Positions 26,275 to 34,415 of a DNA stretch of 64,000 nucleotides are shown here, one piece after another. The DNA comes from Anaerobacillus alkaliphilus (GTDB taxonomy: Bacteria > Bacillota > Bacilli > Bacillales > Anaerobacillaceae), in assembly GCF_004116265.1 (NCBI RefSeq), contig NZ_QOUX01000047.1:248001-312000 (forward strand), given 5' to 3'. Below the pieces are notes generated by a model, which saw nothing but the letters and a program-made list of their open reading frames with translations, was not told the DNA's origin and ran no database searches. Each line of letters opens with the position of its first letter. The first letter of the stretch is position 1. The position numbers were made by a program, and so were the translations under genes.

Positions 26275-26340
26275 GAAGGGTGTGATACTATTGAAGCAAG
26301 GTTAGGCGATATGTACTAAATTATCGTACATGGGTGTTAG
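26275..26340 (+). repeat. Direct repeat unit 1 (GCDxxEAxLGDxY block)
   Basis: The block GAAGGGTGTGAT through GGGTGTTAG is about three-quarters identical to 26439-26506. In one frame it reads EGCDTIEARLGDMY followed by TAA. Differences between copies include several third-position changes, so it may be the tail of a small gene. Confidence 0.5.
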
Positions 26341-26438
26341 TTTAAAAGTTTACTATAATCAATCTACATAAACGAGAGGGGTGGGGCGATAATCTTAAAT
26401 CGACTTCAAGAGCATAGCAAGCCTTAACTCAATAACTA

Positions 26439-26506
26439 GAAAGGTTGTGATGCAACAGAAGCAAAGTTAGGCGATATTTACTAGTCTAAAGTACATGGGA
26501 GTTACT
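26439..26506 (+). repeat. Direct repeat unit 2 (GCDxxEAxLGDxY block)
   Basis: This second copy reads KGCDATEAKLGDIY then TAG in the corresponding frame, but an in-frame TAG sits just before it, so this copy cannot be translated in full. Confidence 0.5.
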
Positions 26507-26724
26507 AATTCATTAATTAGAAAGGATTTTAGTATAAATGGATATTGAAATAGTATAGAGGTCTTATTATCTAGTTATGGATAATAAGACCTCTTAATGT
26601 TGTTTCCAATTTATCCCTTTGTTACACTTGGCTAACCAGCAAAGTTAAAGTGGAAACAATAAGGTCGAAAGCAACTCTATTTTTTAATAGCGGACTTTAG
26701 CTATTTTAGTGTATAAGAGAGAGC

Positions 26725-28299
26725 TTACTTACAATATGCATCAACAAAATATTGTGGGTTTAGTGGTTGCCCTGTCGCACGTTTGATTTTTTCGTTCCAG
26801 TGGTATTTTGAGCCTGGTTTAAAGAACTGTTCGTTTAGGAAGTTTCCAACTGTTGGGTTGAAAAATTGTTCCGAAACTTCGGTTTTAATATATTGATGAA
26901 GCTGAGCTGATGTTAATTCACCAAGTAGATAGTTTTGGTAGTACACAGGCGCTAGGGTAAAGTGGATTTTTGCTGCCCAGTCTGGTAGGTCACGGTTTTC
27001 TGGAGAATTCACTAATTGAATTTCATTCACTAGTTTCCACCAAAGTGCATTTAAATCTTGATCTGGGTTTTCATATAATTCTTTTTCGAAGAATACGAAT
27101 GTAATAATCCATCGTCCTGCAATAAGCATCTTTAACTGTTCAAATTTTTCAAGGGCTGGTGCTAACGTTTCTAACTGATCACTTTCAAGCTTTAGGAACG
27201 TTTCCAACCATTCTTTGTTTTCGGTCATTTTACCAAATAACATGGCAATGGCTTCAGTTGTTAACGTGTGAGCTGGTGATCTTAGAACATAAGGAAGCTC
27301 ACGATCTAAATATTTAAAGTAAGCGGCGTGACCAAATTCGTGGAGCATCGTTCCCATCCAATATGCATCCGGCTGGTTGTTACATAATACACGAGTATCC
27401 CCGTTACGATCCATGTCTGTACAAAAAGCTGTTGGGTTTTTCCCAGGGCGTGGATCCATATCACTCTTAGCATATAAATCTTCAATTGGGATGTTCATTG
27501 CAGCGAATGTATCGGCAGTTAACTTCTCGATGTCTTGATCTTTGAAAAAAGGATCAAGATTTGTTTCTTTAGAAGCAGGTGCTTCTTGGAAGAAAGGATC
27601 GACATAATGCCATGGTCGTAAATCAGAAACGGATATCTCAAATTTCGCTGCTAGTTCCTCGTCTAATTGTTGTTTCAATTGACGGAAGGTGCTATCCGAA
27701 AGATCAATCAGTTGCTGAAAGATTGAGAAAATCTCTTCGCGATCTAATTCTTGATTTTTAAACGACATCTCATGGTAATTGTTAAATCCAACTGCTTTTG
27801 CCGCTTCATTCCTAACTTTGATCAGTGTTAGAAGCTTTTCTTCAACTACCTTTCCAACTTCTTTTGAAGCCTTCCAAGCGTCTTCACGCTCTTGTAAATC
27901 CAGACTATTGATTAAGATATTGCGAACGTCATTCGCTGAAAGCTTTTTCCCATTTACTTCAGGTTCATACGTGTTAAACATATGATTTAATTCAGCAGAT
28001 AGTTGTGATAACTCTTTTAGGACTTCGGCCGGAAGCTGATTTTCCATGAACGTACGTTGAAGGCCTTCTAATTGTCGTTGCTCAAGTGCTGTTAAGTCTG
28101 TTTCCTTTAAGTAGTCCTGAACTGCTTGCAACGATTCGGGATTTGAAAAATATGTACGAAACTCCGTTTGCGCTTCAGCAACCTTTTGCGCCCACTCTTT
28201 TTCACCGGTAGTTTGGGCCATCCAGCTTGCATTGGTTATGTTTTGATGTAGTTCTTTCACTCCCAAATTTTGCTCTTCTAAAAACTGTTGAACTGACAT
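26725..28299 (-). CDS. M2-family metallopeptidase (ACE-like)
   Basis: The 524-residue protein has the gluzincin site MLHEFGHAAYFKY near residue 313 and the downstream glutamate in LTTEAIAMLFGKM, as in the M2/ACE clan. The remainder is helical, as usual for these bacterial dipeptidyl carboxypeptidase-like enzymes. No signal peptide is present, so it is probably a cytoplasmic oligopeptidase. CAAGGAG lies 7 bases before the ATG. It is transcribed alone on the minus strand. Confidence 0.85.
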   Translation of the reverse strand: MSVQQFLEEQNLGVKELHQNITNASWMAQTTGEKEWAQKVAEAQTEFRTYFSNPESLQAVQDYLKETDLTALEQRQLEGLQRTFMENQLPAEVLKELSQLSAELNHMFNTYEPEVNGKKLSANDVRNILINSLDLQEREDAWKASKEVGKVVEEKLLTLIKVRNEAAKAVGFNNYHEMSFKNQELDREEIFSIFQQLIDLSDSTFRQLKQQLDEELAAKFEISVSDLRPWHYVDPFFQEAPASKETNLDPFFKDQDIEKLTADTFAAMNIPIEDLYAKSDMDPRPGKNPTAFCTDMDRNGDTRVLCNNQPDAYWMGTMLHEFGHAAYFKYLDRELPYVLRSPAHTLTTEAIAMLFGKMTENKEWLETFLKLESDQLETLAPALEKFEQLKMLIAGRWIITFVFFEKELYENPDQDLNALWWKLVNEIQLVNSPENRDLPDWAAKIHFTLAPVYYQNYLLGELTSAQLHQYIKTEVSEQFFNPTVGNFLNEQFFKPGSKYHWNEKIKRATGQPLNPQYFVDAYCK

Positions 28300-28381
28300 T
28301 TCTTCAACTCCTTGTGGAATAAATAGATTACCAATTTCTATCTTAAACCTTTTGTTCGTTCATGTCACCTCCGAGAAGAGA

Positions 28382-28408
28382 AGACAAGGAGACAGGTACA
28401 TTGTCTCA
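28382..28408 (+). repeat. GGAGACAGGTAC repeat copy
   Basis: AGACAAGGAGACAGGTACAT followed by TGTCTCA is a diverged copy of the blocks at 3146 and 17093, in the divergent gap between the peptidase and the GH43 gene. Confidence 0.7.
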
Positions 28409-28606
28409 CGCAGAATGGATATCTGAAGTAATAACGGGAGCCCCTTTCCCAAAGAAGTTTATCTCTTGATTAAATTAGTATAGAGAAATTTAGGGTGATA
28501 TACATGACTCTTACTTCTGATGCTATACTAGATAACGTAGAAATGGATTTTTATGCTATTTTAAATTAGGCTTGTAAATCTAGTAATAGAAATGGAGACA
28601 ATGCTG

Positions 28607-30016
28607 ATGAAGAAACAAGGACTAAATCCTTATCTTCCTTCATGGGAGTATATCCCAGACGGAGAACCACATGTGTTTAACGAAAGAGTCTATGTTTATG
28701 GCTCGCATGACCGTTTTAATGGACATGTATACTGCTTAAATGATTATGTATGTTATTCTGCACCAGTAGCAGATTTATCTGATTGGAAGTATGAGGGTGT
28801 TATTTATCGGAAAACAGATGATCCATTAAATCCTACTGGCCATATGTGTTTGTATGCTCCTGATGTTACACTTGGACCAGATGGAAGATATTATTTGTAC
28901 TATGTATTAGATAAAATATCAATTGTTTCAGTAGCTGTTTCTGATACACCAGCTGGCAAGTATGAATTTTACGGGTATGTAAAATATGCTGATGGTACCC
29001 GCCTAGGAGAACGAGAAGGAGATCAACCGCAGTTTGACCCTGGTGTTTTAACGGAAGGGGACAAGACGTATCTATATACTGGTTTTTGTCCGACTGGAGA
29101 TAGGTCGAGAAAAGGGCCGATGGCAACAGTTCTTGGAGCAGACATGCTTACAATTATAGAAGAACCGGCGTTTCTTGCTCCTAGTGAGCCTTATAGTGAA
29201 GGAAGTAGTTTTATGGGGCATGAGTTCTTTGAAGCACCTTCAGTGAGAAAAATCGGCGATACCTACTATTTTATTTATTCTTCAATCGTTTTCCATGAAC
29301 TTTGTTATGCTACGAGCAAACATCCGACGAAAGGCTTTGAATATCAAGGTGTGATTGTCAGCAATAATGATCTTCATATTGACTCATATAAACCTGCCGA
29401 TAAACCGATGTTTTACGGTGGGAATAACCATGGTAGTATCGTTGAAATAAACAATCAATGGTATATCTTCTATCATCGACATACGAATGGTTCTAACTTC
29501 TGCCGTCAAGGTTGTATAGAGCCAATTGAAATATTAAACGATGGGACAATTCCTCAAGTAGAAATGACTTCATGTGGTCCCAACGGGGGAGCATTACTGG
29601 GTCGTGGTGAGTATCCAGCGTATATAGCGTGCAATCTGTTCTACCGTATAGAGGAAAAGTATTCAGGCGATCTATGGATGGATAGTCATTTTCCTAAGAT
29701 CACTCAGGATGGTAAAGATGGCGATGAAGAAATAGGATATATTACGAATATGTTAGATTCTGCTACGGCTGGCTTTAAGTATTTCGACTGTAAGGATGTA
29801 AAGACGGTGAAAATTAAAGTTAGAGGATATTGCAATGGTGCATTTGAAGTAAAGACCGCATGGGATGGTCAAGCACTGGCTACAATACCTGTTGAATTTA
29901 CTAATGTATGGACAGAATATTCTTCTGAGATTTCAATTCCAGACGGAATCCAAGCCTTGTATTTCACTTATACTGGGAATGGTAGGGCTAGTTTGGCTTC
30001 GTTTAGATTGGAATAA
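28607..30016 (+). CDS. Glycoside hydrolase family 43 (arabinosidase/xylosidase-type)
   Basis: The 469-residue protein has a five-blade beta-propeller with the family acids visible: YVYGSHD at the N-terminus, MCLYAPDVTLGPDGRYYLYY near 85-104 with the pKa-tuning Asp, and HEFFEAPSVRKIGDTYYFIY near 205-224 with the general acid Glu. A C-terminal beta-sandwich of about 130 residues (from VKTVKIKVRGYCNGAFEV) resembles a carbohydrate-binding module. No signal peptide, so it likely acts on imported oligosaccharides. The start is the third ATG, eight bases after TGGAGA. A terminator follows. Confidence 0.88.
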   Translation: MKKQGLNPYLPSWEYIPDGEPHVFNERVYVYGSHDRFNGHVYCLNDYVCYSAPVADLSDWKYEGVIYRKTDDPLNPTGHMCLYAPDVTLGPDGRYYLYYVLDKISIVSVAVSDTPAGKYEFYGYVKYADGTRLGEREGDQPQFDPGVLTEGDKTYLYTGFCPTGDRSRKGPMATVLGADMLTIIEEPAFLAPSEPYSEGSSFMGHEFFEAPSVRKIGDTYYFIYSSIVFHELCYATSKHPTKGFEYQGVIVSNNDLHIDSYKPADKPMFYGGNNHGSIVEINNQWYIFYHRHTNGSNFCRQGCIEPIEILNDGTIPQVEMTSCGPNGGALLGRGEYPAYIACNLFYRIEEKYSGDLWMDSHFPKITQDGKDGDEEIGYITNMLDSATAGFKYFDCKDVKTVKIKVRGYCNGAFEVKTAWDGQALATIPVEFTNVWTEYSSEISIPDGIQALYFTYTGNGRASLASFRLE

Positions 30017-30061
30017 CAGTTCCGGTACTGACTTTTGTACACCTATAGATATTCAAATATA

Positions 30062-30100
30062 AAATACCCTACATTGGTTGTGGGGTATTTATAGTTTTTT
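30062..30100 (+). terminator. Terminator after GH43 gene
   Basis: AAATACCC and GGGTATTT pair over a 13-base loop, followed after ATAG by TTTTTT. Confidence 0.8.
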
Positions 30101-30124
30101 GTTTATAATTATTATAAAAAGATA

Positions 30125-30152
30125 TTGACTTTAAAATACTTTTTGCTATACT
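30125..30152 (+). promoter_or_regulatory. Sigma-A promoter of the small Cys-rich gene
   Basis: TTGACT (30125-30130), 16 bases, TATACT (30147-30152), 33 bp before the ATG at 30186. Confidence 0.75.
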
Positions 30153-30185
30153 TTGTATATACTATGGTGGAAAGAGTTGATAACC

Positions 30186-30287
30186 ATGAGACCTATAAAA
30201 AGCTTATGCTCCAAGTGTCAAGTTGAAATTAAAACTCTAAAGCATACAACTATTTGTGGCTGTGGAAGTAAGATAAACATCAAATAA
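30186..30287 (+). CDS. 33-residue Cys-rich zinc-finger-like protein
   Basis: This short frame encodes a basic peptide with two cysteine pairs, CSKC at residues 8-11 and CGC at 24-26, a likely treble-clef or zinc-knuckle arrangement. It has its own promoter 33 bp upstream, a plausible GTGGAAAG ribosome site and a terminator directly after, which argues that it is a real gene despite its size. YhfH-like small zinc-ribbon proteins of Bacillus are the closest idea, without firm support. Function unknown. Confidence 0.65.
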   Translation: MRPIKSLCSKCQVEIKTLKHTTICGCGSKINIK

Positions 30288-30293
30288 CATACA

Positions 30294-30338
30294 AACGTTA
30301 AGCGAGATTTTTGATACTTGCTTGACGTTTTTTTTGTT
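30294..30338 (+). terminator. Terminator after the small Cys-rich gene
   Basis: AACGTTAAGCGAG pairs with CTTGCTTGACGTT with few mismatches, followed by eight T. Confidence 0.85.
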
Positions 30339-30349
30339 TTAAAAAAATA

Positions 30350-30369
30350 ATATCTTGAATTCGAGATAT
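30350..30369. promoter_or_regulatory. MhqR-type operator
   Basis: ATATCTTGAATTCGAGATAT is a near-perfect dyad matching the Bacillus subtilis MhqR box (TATCTCGAATTCGAGATA type). It lies 60 bp upstream of the MarR-family gene, which suggests autoregulation and control of the following dioxygenase genes. Confidence 0.75.
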
Positions 30370-30429
30370 TTTTGTTGCATTCCCTTCACTTGAAGTGTAA
30401 AGTGATAGGTGAGAAAGGAATTGAGTCAT

Positions 30430-30864
30430 GTGAGAAAAAATACTCGTAGTTCACTCATTTGGTTTCGTATTACTCGTTTTACCCATCAAAGTAATCTATT
30501 ATCAAATGATTTTCTAAAACAGTATGGGATAACAGTTGCTCAATTTGATGTATTAAATCAGGTTTCAACATATCAACCGATTATGCAAAATGAACTTGCT
30601 ACGAAAGTAACCGTGTCAGAAGGTGGAATATCACGTATGCTTACGCGCTTAGAGCAAGAGGGCTATATCATTCGTAAACAGGATTGGAAAACTAAATGGA
30701 TTAGCCTTACTTCAAAAGGTGAGGATAAGATGGAAGAAGTTTTTGAACATCAACTATCTTTTCAAACGTCGATCATTAATGAGTGTCTATCCGAAGAAGA
30801 GCAGAAGACTTTATATGCACTTATGACCAAGTTACAAAAGAACACTGAAAATAAGATGAAATAA
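30430..30864 (+). CDS. mhqR: MarR-family regulator, MhqR-like
   Basis: The 144-residue winged-helix protein has the MarR core [19 protein letters not shown], then [27 protein letters not shown] and the wing [13 protein letters not shown]. The start GTG 30430 lies 10 bases after AAAGGA. An MhqR-type box in its promoter and two ring-cleaving dioxygenases downstream support assignment to the MhqR group, which in Bacillus subtilis represses quinone- and catechol-detoxification genes. Identity as a true orthologue is likely but not proven. Confidence 0.8.
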   Translation: MRKNTRSSLIWFRITRFTHQSNLLSNDFLKQYGITVAQFDVLNQVSTYQPIMQNELATKVTVSEGGISRMLTRLEQEGYIIRKQDWKTKWISLTSKGEDKMEEVFEHQLSFQTSIINECLSEEEQKTLYALMTKLQKNTENKMK

Positions 30865-30905
30865 TATTGATCACTTGATTAGTAAATTGAAAGGAAGGAA
30901 ATGAT

Positions 30906-31847
30906 ATGTATAAAATTCCTGGGCATCATCACATTTCTATGATTACAAAACATGCAAATCAAAACAATCAATTTTATAAACATGTGCTTGGGTTACGACG
31001 CGTGAAAGTGACTGTAAATCAAGATGCTCCAACCATGTATCACTTATTTTACGGAGATAAAACAGGTAGCCCGGGCACTGAACTATCATTTTTCGAAATT
31101 CCATCAGTTGGAAAAACGCATCGTGGTACAAATGCGATTACTAGAATTGGTTTACTAGTATCTTCTGAAGAAAGTTTGCAGTATTGGAAAAAACGTTTTG
31201 AACAGCATGGGGTTTATCATGAAGAAATATCAAGATATGCCAATCGTGCCGCATTGAAATTTGAGGACCCAGAAGGGTTACGTCTCGTGCTGCTCGTATC
31301 AAACGGGGAGAAGGTTGAGCACTGGCAAACATGGGAAAAGTCAAATGTCCCAGCTGAGCATCAAATTCAAGGTATGGGTTCTGTGGAAGTGACGGTGAAA
31401 AGACTCGAAAAACTTGCGAGTACCCTTACAGACATGTTCGGCTATACAGAGGTTAGCCGTAGTGAAAACGAAGCCATCTTTCAATCGATCGACGGTGAAG
31501 TTTTTGGAGAAATCGTTGTCAGCTATTTAGACGGTCCATCGGAAAGACCAGGTCGTGGAAGTATTCATCACTTGGCGATACGTGTCAAAAACGATGAGGA
31601 ACTTGCCTACTGGGATCAGCAAGTAAAACAACGAGGTTTCCAAACCTCAGGTATTGTCGACCGTTATTACTTTAAGAGTTTGTATTTCCGGGAGTCTAAC
31701 GGGATACTGTTTGAAATAGCGACAGATGGGCCGGGCTTTACAATAGATGGAGATGTCGAACATTTAGGGGAACAGCTGGATTTACCACCATTTTTAGAGG
31801 GAAGACGGGCCGAGATTGAAGCAAACTTAGCCCCTATTGAAGAGTAA
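30906..31847 (+). CDS. Ring-cleaving dioxygenase (MhqE/MhqO-like, VOC fold)
   Basis: The 313-residue protein has two vicinal-oxygen-chelate modules, starting IPGHHHISMITKHANQN and VEVTVKRLEKLASTL. Candidate iron ligands are the N-terminal GHHH, His near 220 in GSIHHLAIRVK, and Glu in NGILFEIATDGPGF. Members open hydroquinone or catechol rings as part of quinone resistance. GGAAGGAA precedes the ATG. It follows the MarR gene by 41 bp and is followed 27 bp later by a homologue, so the three form one operon. Confidence 0.88.
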   Translation: MYKIPGHHHISMITKHANQNNQFYKHVLGLRRVKVTVNQDAPTMYHLFYGDKTGSPGTELSFFEIPSVGKTHRGTNAITRIGLLVSSEESLQYWKKRFEQHGVYHEEISRYANRAALKFEDPEGLRLVLLVSNGEKVEHWQTWEKSNVPAEHQIQGMGSVEVTVKRLEKLASTLTDMFGYTEVSRSENEAIFQSIDGEVFGEIVVSYLDGPSERPGRGSIHHLAIRVKNDEELAYWDQQVKQRGFQTSGIVDRYYFKSLYFRESNGILFEIATDGPGFTIDGDVEHLGEQLDLPPFLEGRRAEIEANLAPIEE

Positions 31848-31874
31848 AATATATTTTTTTAGGAGGAAATGAAT

Positions 31875-32861
31875 ATGAACCATTTAAAAGGAATCCACCA
31901 CGTAACAGCAATTACGAGTAGTGCAGAAAAGAACTATGAATTTTTTACCTATGTTTTAGGAATGCGGTTAGTTAAAAAAACAGTGAATCAAGATGATATT
32001 CAAACGTATCATTTATTCTTTGCAGATGATAAAGGTAGTGCTGGTACAGATATGACGTTCTTTGACTTCCCAGGTATTCCAAAAGGTGTCCATGGAACAA
32101 ATGAAATCTCAAAGACATCGTTCCGTGTCCCAAGTGATACTGCATTAGACTATTGGGTCAAACGGTTTGATCGTTTAGATGTCAAGCATACTGAAATTAA
32201 AGAACAATTTGGAAAGAAAACTCTCTCATTCGTTGACTTTGATGATCAACAATATCAATTAATTTCAGATGAAAAAAATAAGGGCGTGGAATCTGGTACT
32301 CCTTGGCAAAAAGGTCCAATTCCACTCGAATATGCGATTACTGGGTTAGGTCCCGTCTTTGTCCGGATTGGAAACATTGACTATTTTAAAGAATTGCTAG
32401 AGAGGGTGCTATTATTTAAAGAAACTGCGAGAGATGGATCTTTCTATTTATTTGAAGTAGGTGAAGGTGGAAACGGAGCTTCAGTGATTGTCGAATCGAA
32501 TACGAGTTTACCTCCAGCGCGACAAGGGTATGGAACGGTACACCATGCGGCGTTCCGTATAGATGATCGTTCGGTTTTGGATGAATGGAATGAACGATTG
32601 AGTAGTTTTGGTTTTAGCACATCTGGTTATGTCGATCGTTATTTCTTTGAGTCGTTATACGCAAGAGTTGCTCCACAGATTTTATTTGAATTTGCGACGG
32701 ACGGACCAGGCTTTATGGGCGATGAACCTTATGAAACACTTGGTGAAAAATTATCTTTACCTCCGTTCTTAGAACCGAAACGTGCAGAAATTGAAACGTT
32801 AGTTCGACCAATTGAGACAGTTAGGAGTACGAAAGTGTTTGAAAAGGAATATGAGGGATAA
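31875..32861 (+). CDS. Ring-cleaving dioxygenase, second paralogue
   Basis: The 328-residue protein is a paralogue of its neighbour: GIHHVTAITSSAEKNYEFF at the N-terminus, GYGTVHHAAFRIDDRSVLDEW in the second module and APQILFEFATDGPGF with the Glu ligand. Start ATG 31875 is used because AGGAGGAA lies 8 bases before it; ATG 31869 would be too close. Having two VOC dioxygenases in tandem behind an MhqR-like regulator matches the mhq regulon theme. Confidence 0.88.
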   Translation: MNHLKGIHHVTAITSSAEKNYEFFTYVLGMRLVKKTVNQDDIQTYHLFFADDKGSAGTDMTFFDFPGIPKGVHGTNEISKTSFRVPSDTALDYWVKRFDRLDVKHTEIKEQFGKKTLSFVDFDDQQYQLISDEKNKGVESGTPWQKGPIPLEYAITGLGPVFVRIGNIDYFKELLERVLLFKETARDGSFYLFEVGEGGNGASVIVESNTSLPPARQGYGTVHHAAFRIDDRSVLDEWNERLSSFGFSTSGYVDRYFFESLYARVAPQILFEFATDGPGFMGDEPYETLGEKLSLPPFLEPKRAEIETLVRPIETVRSTKVFEKEYEG

Positions 32862-33155
32862 ATAGAGTTTGGGGAACTGAAGGGGGACTTTAAAAGTATA
32901 AGTTTATTATAGTATTTAACTCGTTAGAATCTTTTTAGATTGTAACGAGTCACATATCTTGAAATCATAATACTTGATATGATAATATTTGGATTAGAGT
33001 TAATTGAACTGTTATTGGAGTCTTGTGCTATTGTCAGGTAGCGGGAAAATGTAGTTCTGAATTCTTGAATTTAAGAAATGTTAATTCAAGAGGAATTTAT
33101 GTGTACTAAGTTTTAAAAAAAATATATCAGGTAACAAATAGGAGTGTGTAATCCT
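32862..33155. other. Upstream region of the quinone reductase gene
   Basis: The 294-bp gap contains a hairpin AACTCGTTAGAATC / GATTGTAACGAGT-like stem after the dioxygenase and, at about 32958-32982, ATATCTTGAAATC with a later CTTGATAT, a possible degenerate MhqR box. No gene is seen. Confidence 0.4.
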
Positions 33156-33815
33156 ATGAGCTTTTTCGAAAAAATATTTGGAAAAACAAAGGAGACGAAT
33201 ACGATGGAAAATATTAAATTAGCAGTCATATACTACAGCATGGGTGGAACGAACTATCAATTATCAAAATGGGCTGAAGAAGGTGGCAAAGAAGCTGGTG
33301 CTGAAGTAAAAGTGTTAAAGGTACCTGAATTAGCACCTCAACATGTCATCGATGAAAACGAAGGTTGGAAAGCTCACGTAGAGGCAACAAAAGATGTTCC
33401 AAACGTAACATTAGATGATCTAGAGTGGGCAGACGCAATTATTTTCAGTGTACCAACACGTTTTGGTAATATGCCAGCTCAAATGAAACAATTCTTGGAT
33501 ACGACAGGTGGTCTATGGTACCACGGGAAACTGGCAAACAAAGTAGTCAGTGCTATGACTTCAGCTCAAAATTCTCATGGTGGTCAAGAAGCGACGATTT
33601 TATCATTGTACACAACGATGCACCACTGGGGCGCAATTATTGCCTCACCTGGTTACACAGATCCTGTTCAATTTACATCAGGAGGTAACCCATACGGGGT
33701 AAGTGTAACAGTGGGTCAAGACGGAAAAATGATTGAAGATGTTGAAGCAGCTGTTAAGTATCAAGCAAAACGAACAGTTACCGTAGCAGAGTGGGTAAAA
33801 AAAGGAAATCAATAA
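33156..33815 (+). CDS. NAD(P)H:quinone oxidoreductase, WrbA-type flavodoxin
   Basis: The 219-residue flavodoxin-fold enzyme has the FMN phosphate loop YYSMGGTNYQLSKW, the isoalloxazine loop PTRFGNMPAQMKQFLD and the tail motif TTMHHWGAIIASPGYT characteristic of WrbA. It reduces quinones by two electrons, avoiding semiquinone formation. Two starts are credible: ATG 33156 after TAGGAG, adding a short basic N-terminus, or ATG 33204 after AAAGGAGA, giving the usual WrbA N-terminus. It completes the quinone-defence cluster. A perfect terminator follows. Confidence 0.9.
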   Translation: MSFFEKIFGKTKETNTMENIKLAVIYYSMGGTNYQLSKWAEEGGKEAGAEVKVLKVPELAPQHVIDENEGWKAHVEATKDVPNVTLDDLEWADAIIFSVPTRFGNMPAQMKQFLDTTGGLWYHGKLANKVVSAMTSAQNSHGGQEATILSLYTTMHHWGAIIASPGYTDPVQFTSGGNPYGVSVTVGQDGKMIEDVEAAVKYQAKRTVTVAEWVKKGNQ

Positions 33816-33829
33816 CGACAAATTCACCG

Positions 33830-33858
33830 AAAAGCTCAGAGTTGCTCTGAGCTTTTTT
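33830..33858 (+). terminator. Terminator after wrbA-like gene
   Basis: AAAAGCTCAGAG and CTCTGAGCTTTT pair perfectly around TTG, with further T. A second perfect stem, CCAATTTC/GAAATTGG, is at 33881-33902 without a T-run. Confidence 0.9.
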
Positions 33859-34099
33859 ATGTTTGTTAAATGGAACTTGCCCAATTTCGAAAGAGAAATT
33901 GGTAATTCATATAAAACTTTGTATGAACTACATTTCACAACGAATGAGATACTATTCTTACAACGTTCTCTAACATGTTACTTAAAATGAGCTTGATTTT
34001 TTGCTTTTTTACATGTTTAGGAACAAGGACAGACTTAAAATAGGCGGGTATCGTTTATGGATCTAATTTCTTGAGGGATATATCCGCGGTCAATTTACT

Positions 34100-34175
34100 T
34101 TTACAGTCCAAACTTGTTCATTTACAGTCCAAAACTGAACATTTACGGTCCAAATTCACCAATTTACGATCCAAA
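34100..34175. repeat. Four tandem TTTACAGTCCAAA units at exact 21-bp spacing
   Basis: The 13-bp block TTTACRGTCCAAA begins at 34100, 34121, 34142 and 34163 (TTTACAGTCCAAA twice, TTTACGGTCCAAA, TTTACGATCCAAA). The eight bases between units are not conserved. It lies about 240 bp upstream of nirB. Confidence 0.85.
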
Positions 34176-34308
34176 ATGATGGTTTTATGAGCGAAATTGA
34201 AAAAGGACTAACAGCACAAGTTCCAAAGGTCCATAACTACTGTATGTTTTGCTTTGACGGACGAAGATATATGACACATTTGTGAAAAGAGGACCAAACA
34301 GTCAAAAG

Positions 34309-34351
34309 TGTGATTTTTCTCACAAGAGTAATCTGTGTTTAGGAGTACAAT
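34309..34351 (+). promoter_or_regulatory. FNR-dependent class II promoter of nirBD
   Basis: TGTGATTTTTCTCACA (34309-34324) is a perfect TGTGA-N6-TCACA FNR site. A -10-like TACAAT lies at 34346-34351; with the start about 7 bases after it, the FNR site centres near -41.5, the classic activator position. No -35 hexamer is needed or seen. Remaining sequence in 33859-34415 shows no gene. Confidence 0.8.
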
Positions 34352-34415
34352 CTACTCATAAAGAACATTAATCAGTTGCTTATAGGATTAATAGCTTCAT
34401 AGGAGGGAACACGAC

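Larger units (their letters stand above)
25785..26724. other. 940-bp gene-free region with hairpins and a direct repeat
   Basis: Two terminator-type hairpins follow DUF3231: GAAGCAA/TTGCTTC at 25786-25812, and ATGCTCCCTTC with GAAGGAGAGCAT at 25849-25877 plus TTTTT. A perfect 15-bp stem, AGAGGTCTTATTATC with its complement, lies at 26557-26594 near the end of the oppositely oriented peptidase gene. Between them are two related 66-68-bp blocks, listed separately. No supported gene was found. Confidence 0.6.

Noticed and set aside
26268-26510. Known riboswitch in the 26.3-26.5 kb repeats
   Set aside because: None of the conserved cores I checked by eye (TPP, FMN, cobalamin, c-di-GMP, T-box, lysine, Mg) is present.
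34100-34175. CRISPR-like spaced repeats
   Set aside because: Units are only 13 bp with 8-bp spacers, four in number, and no cas gene is nearby.
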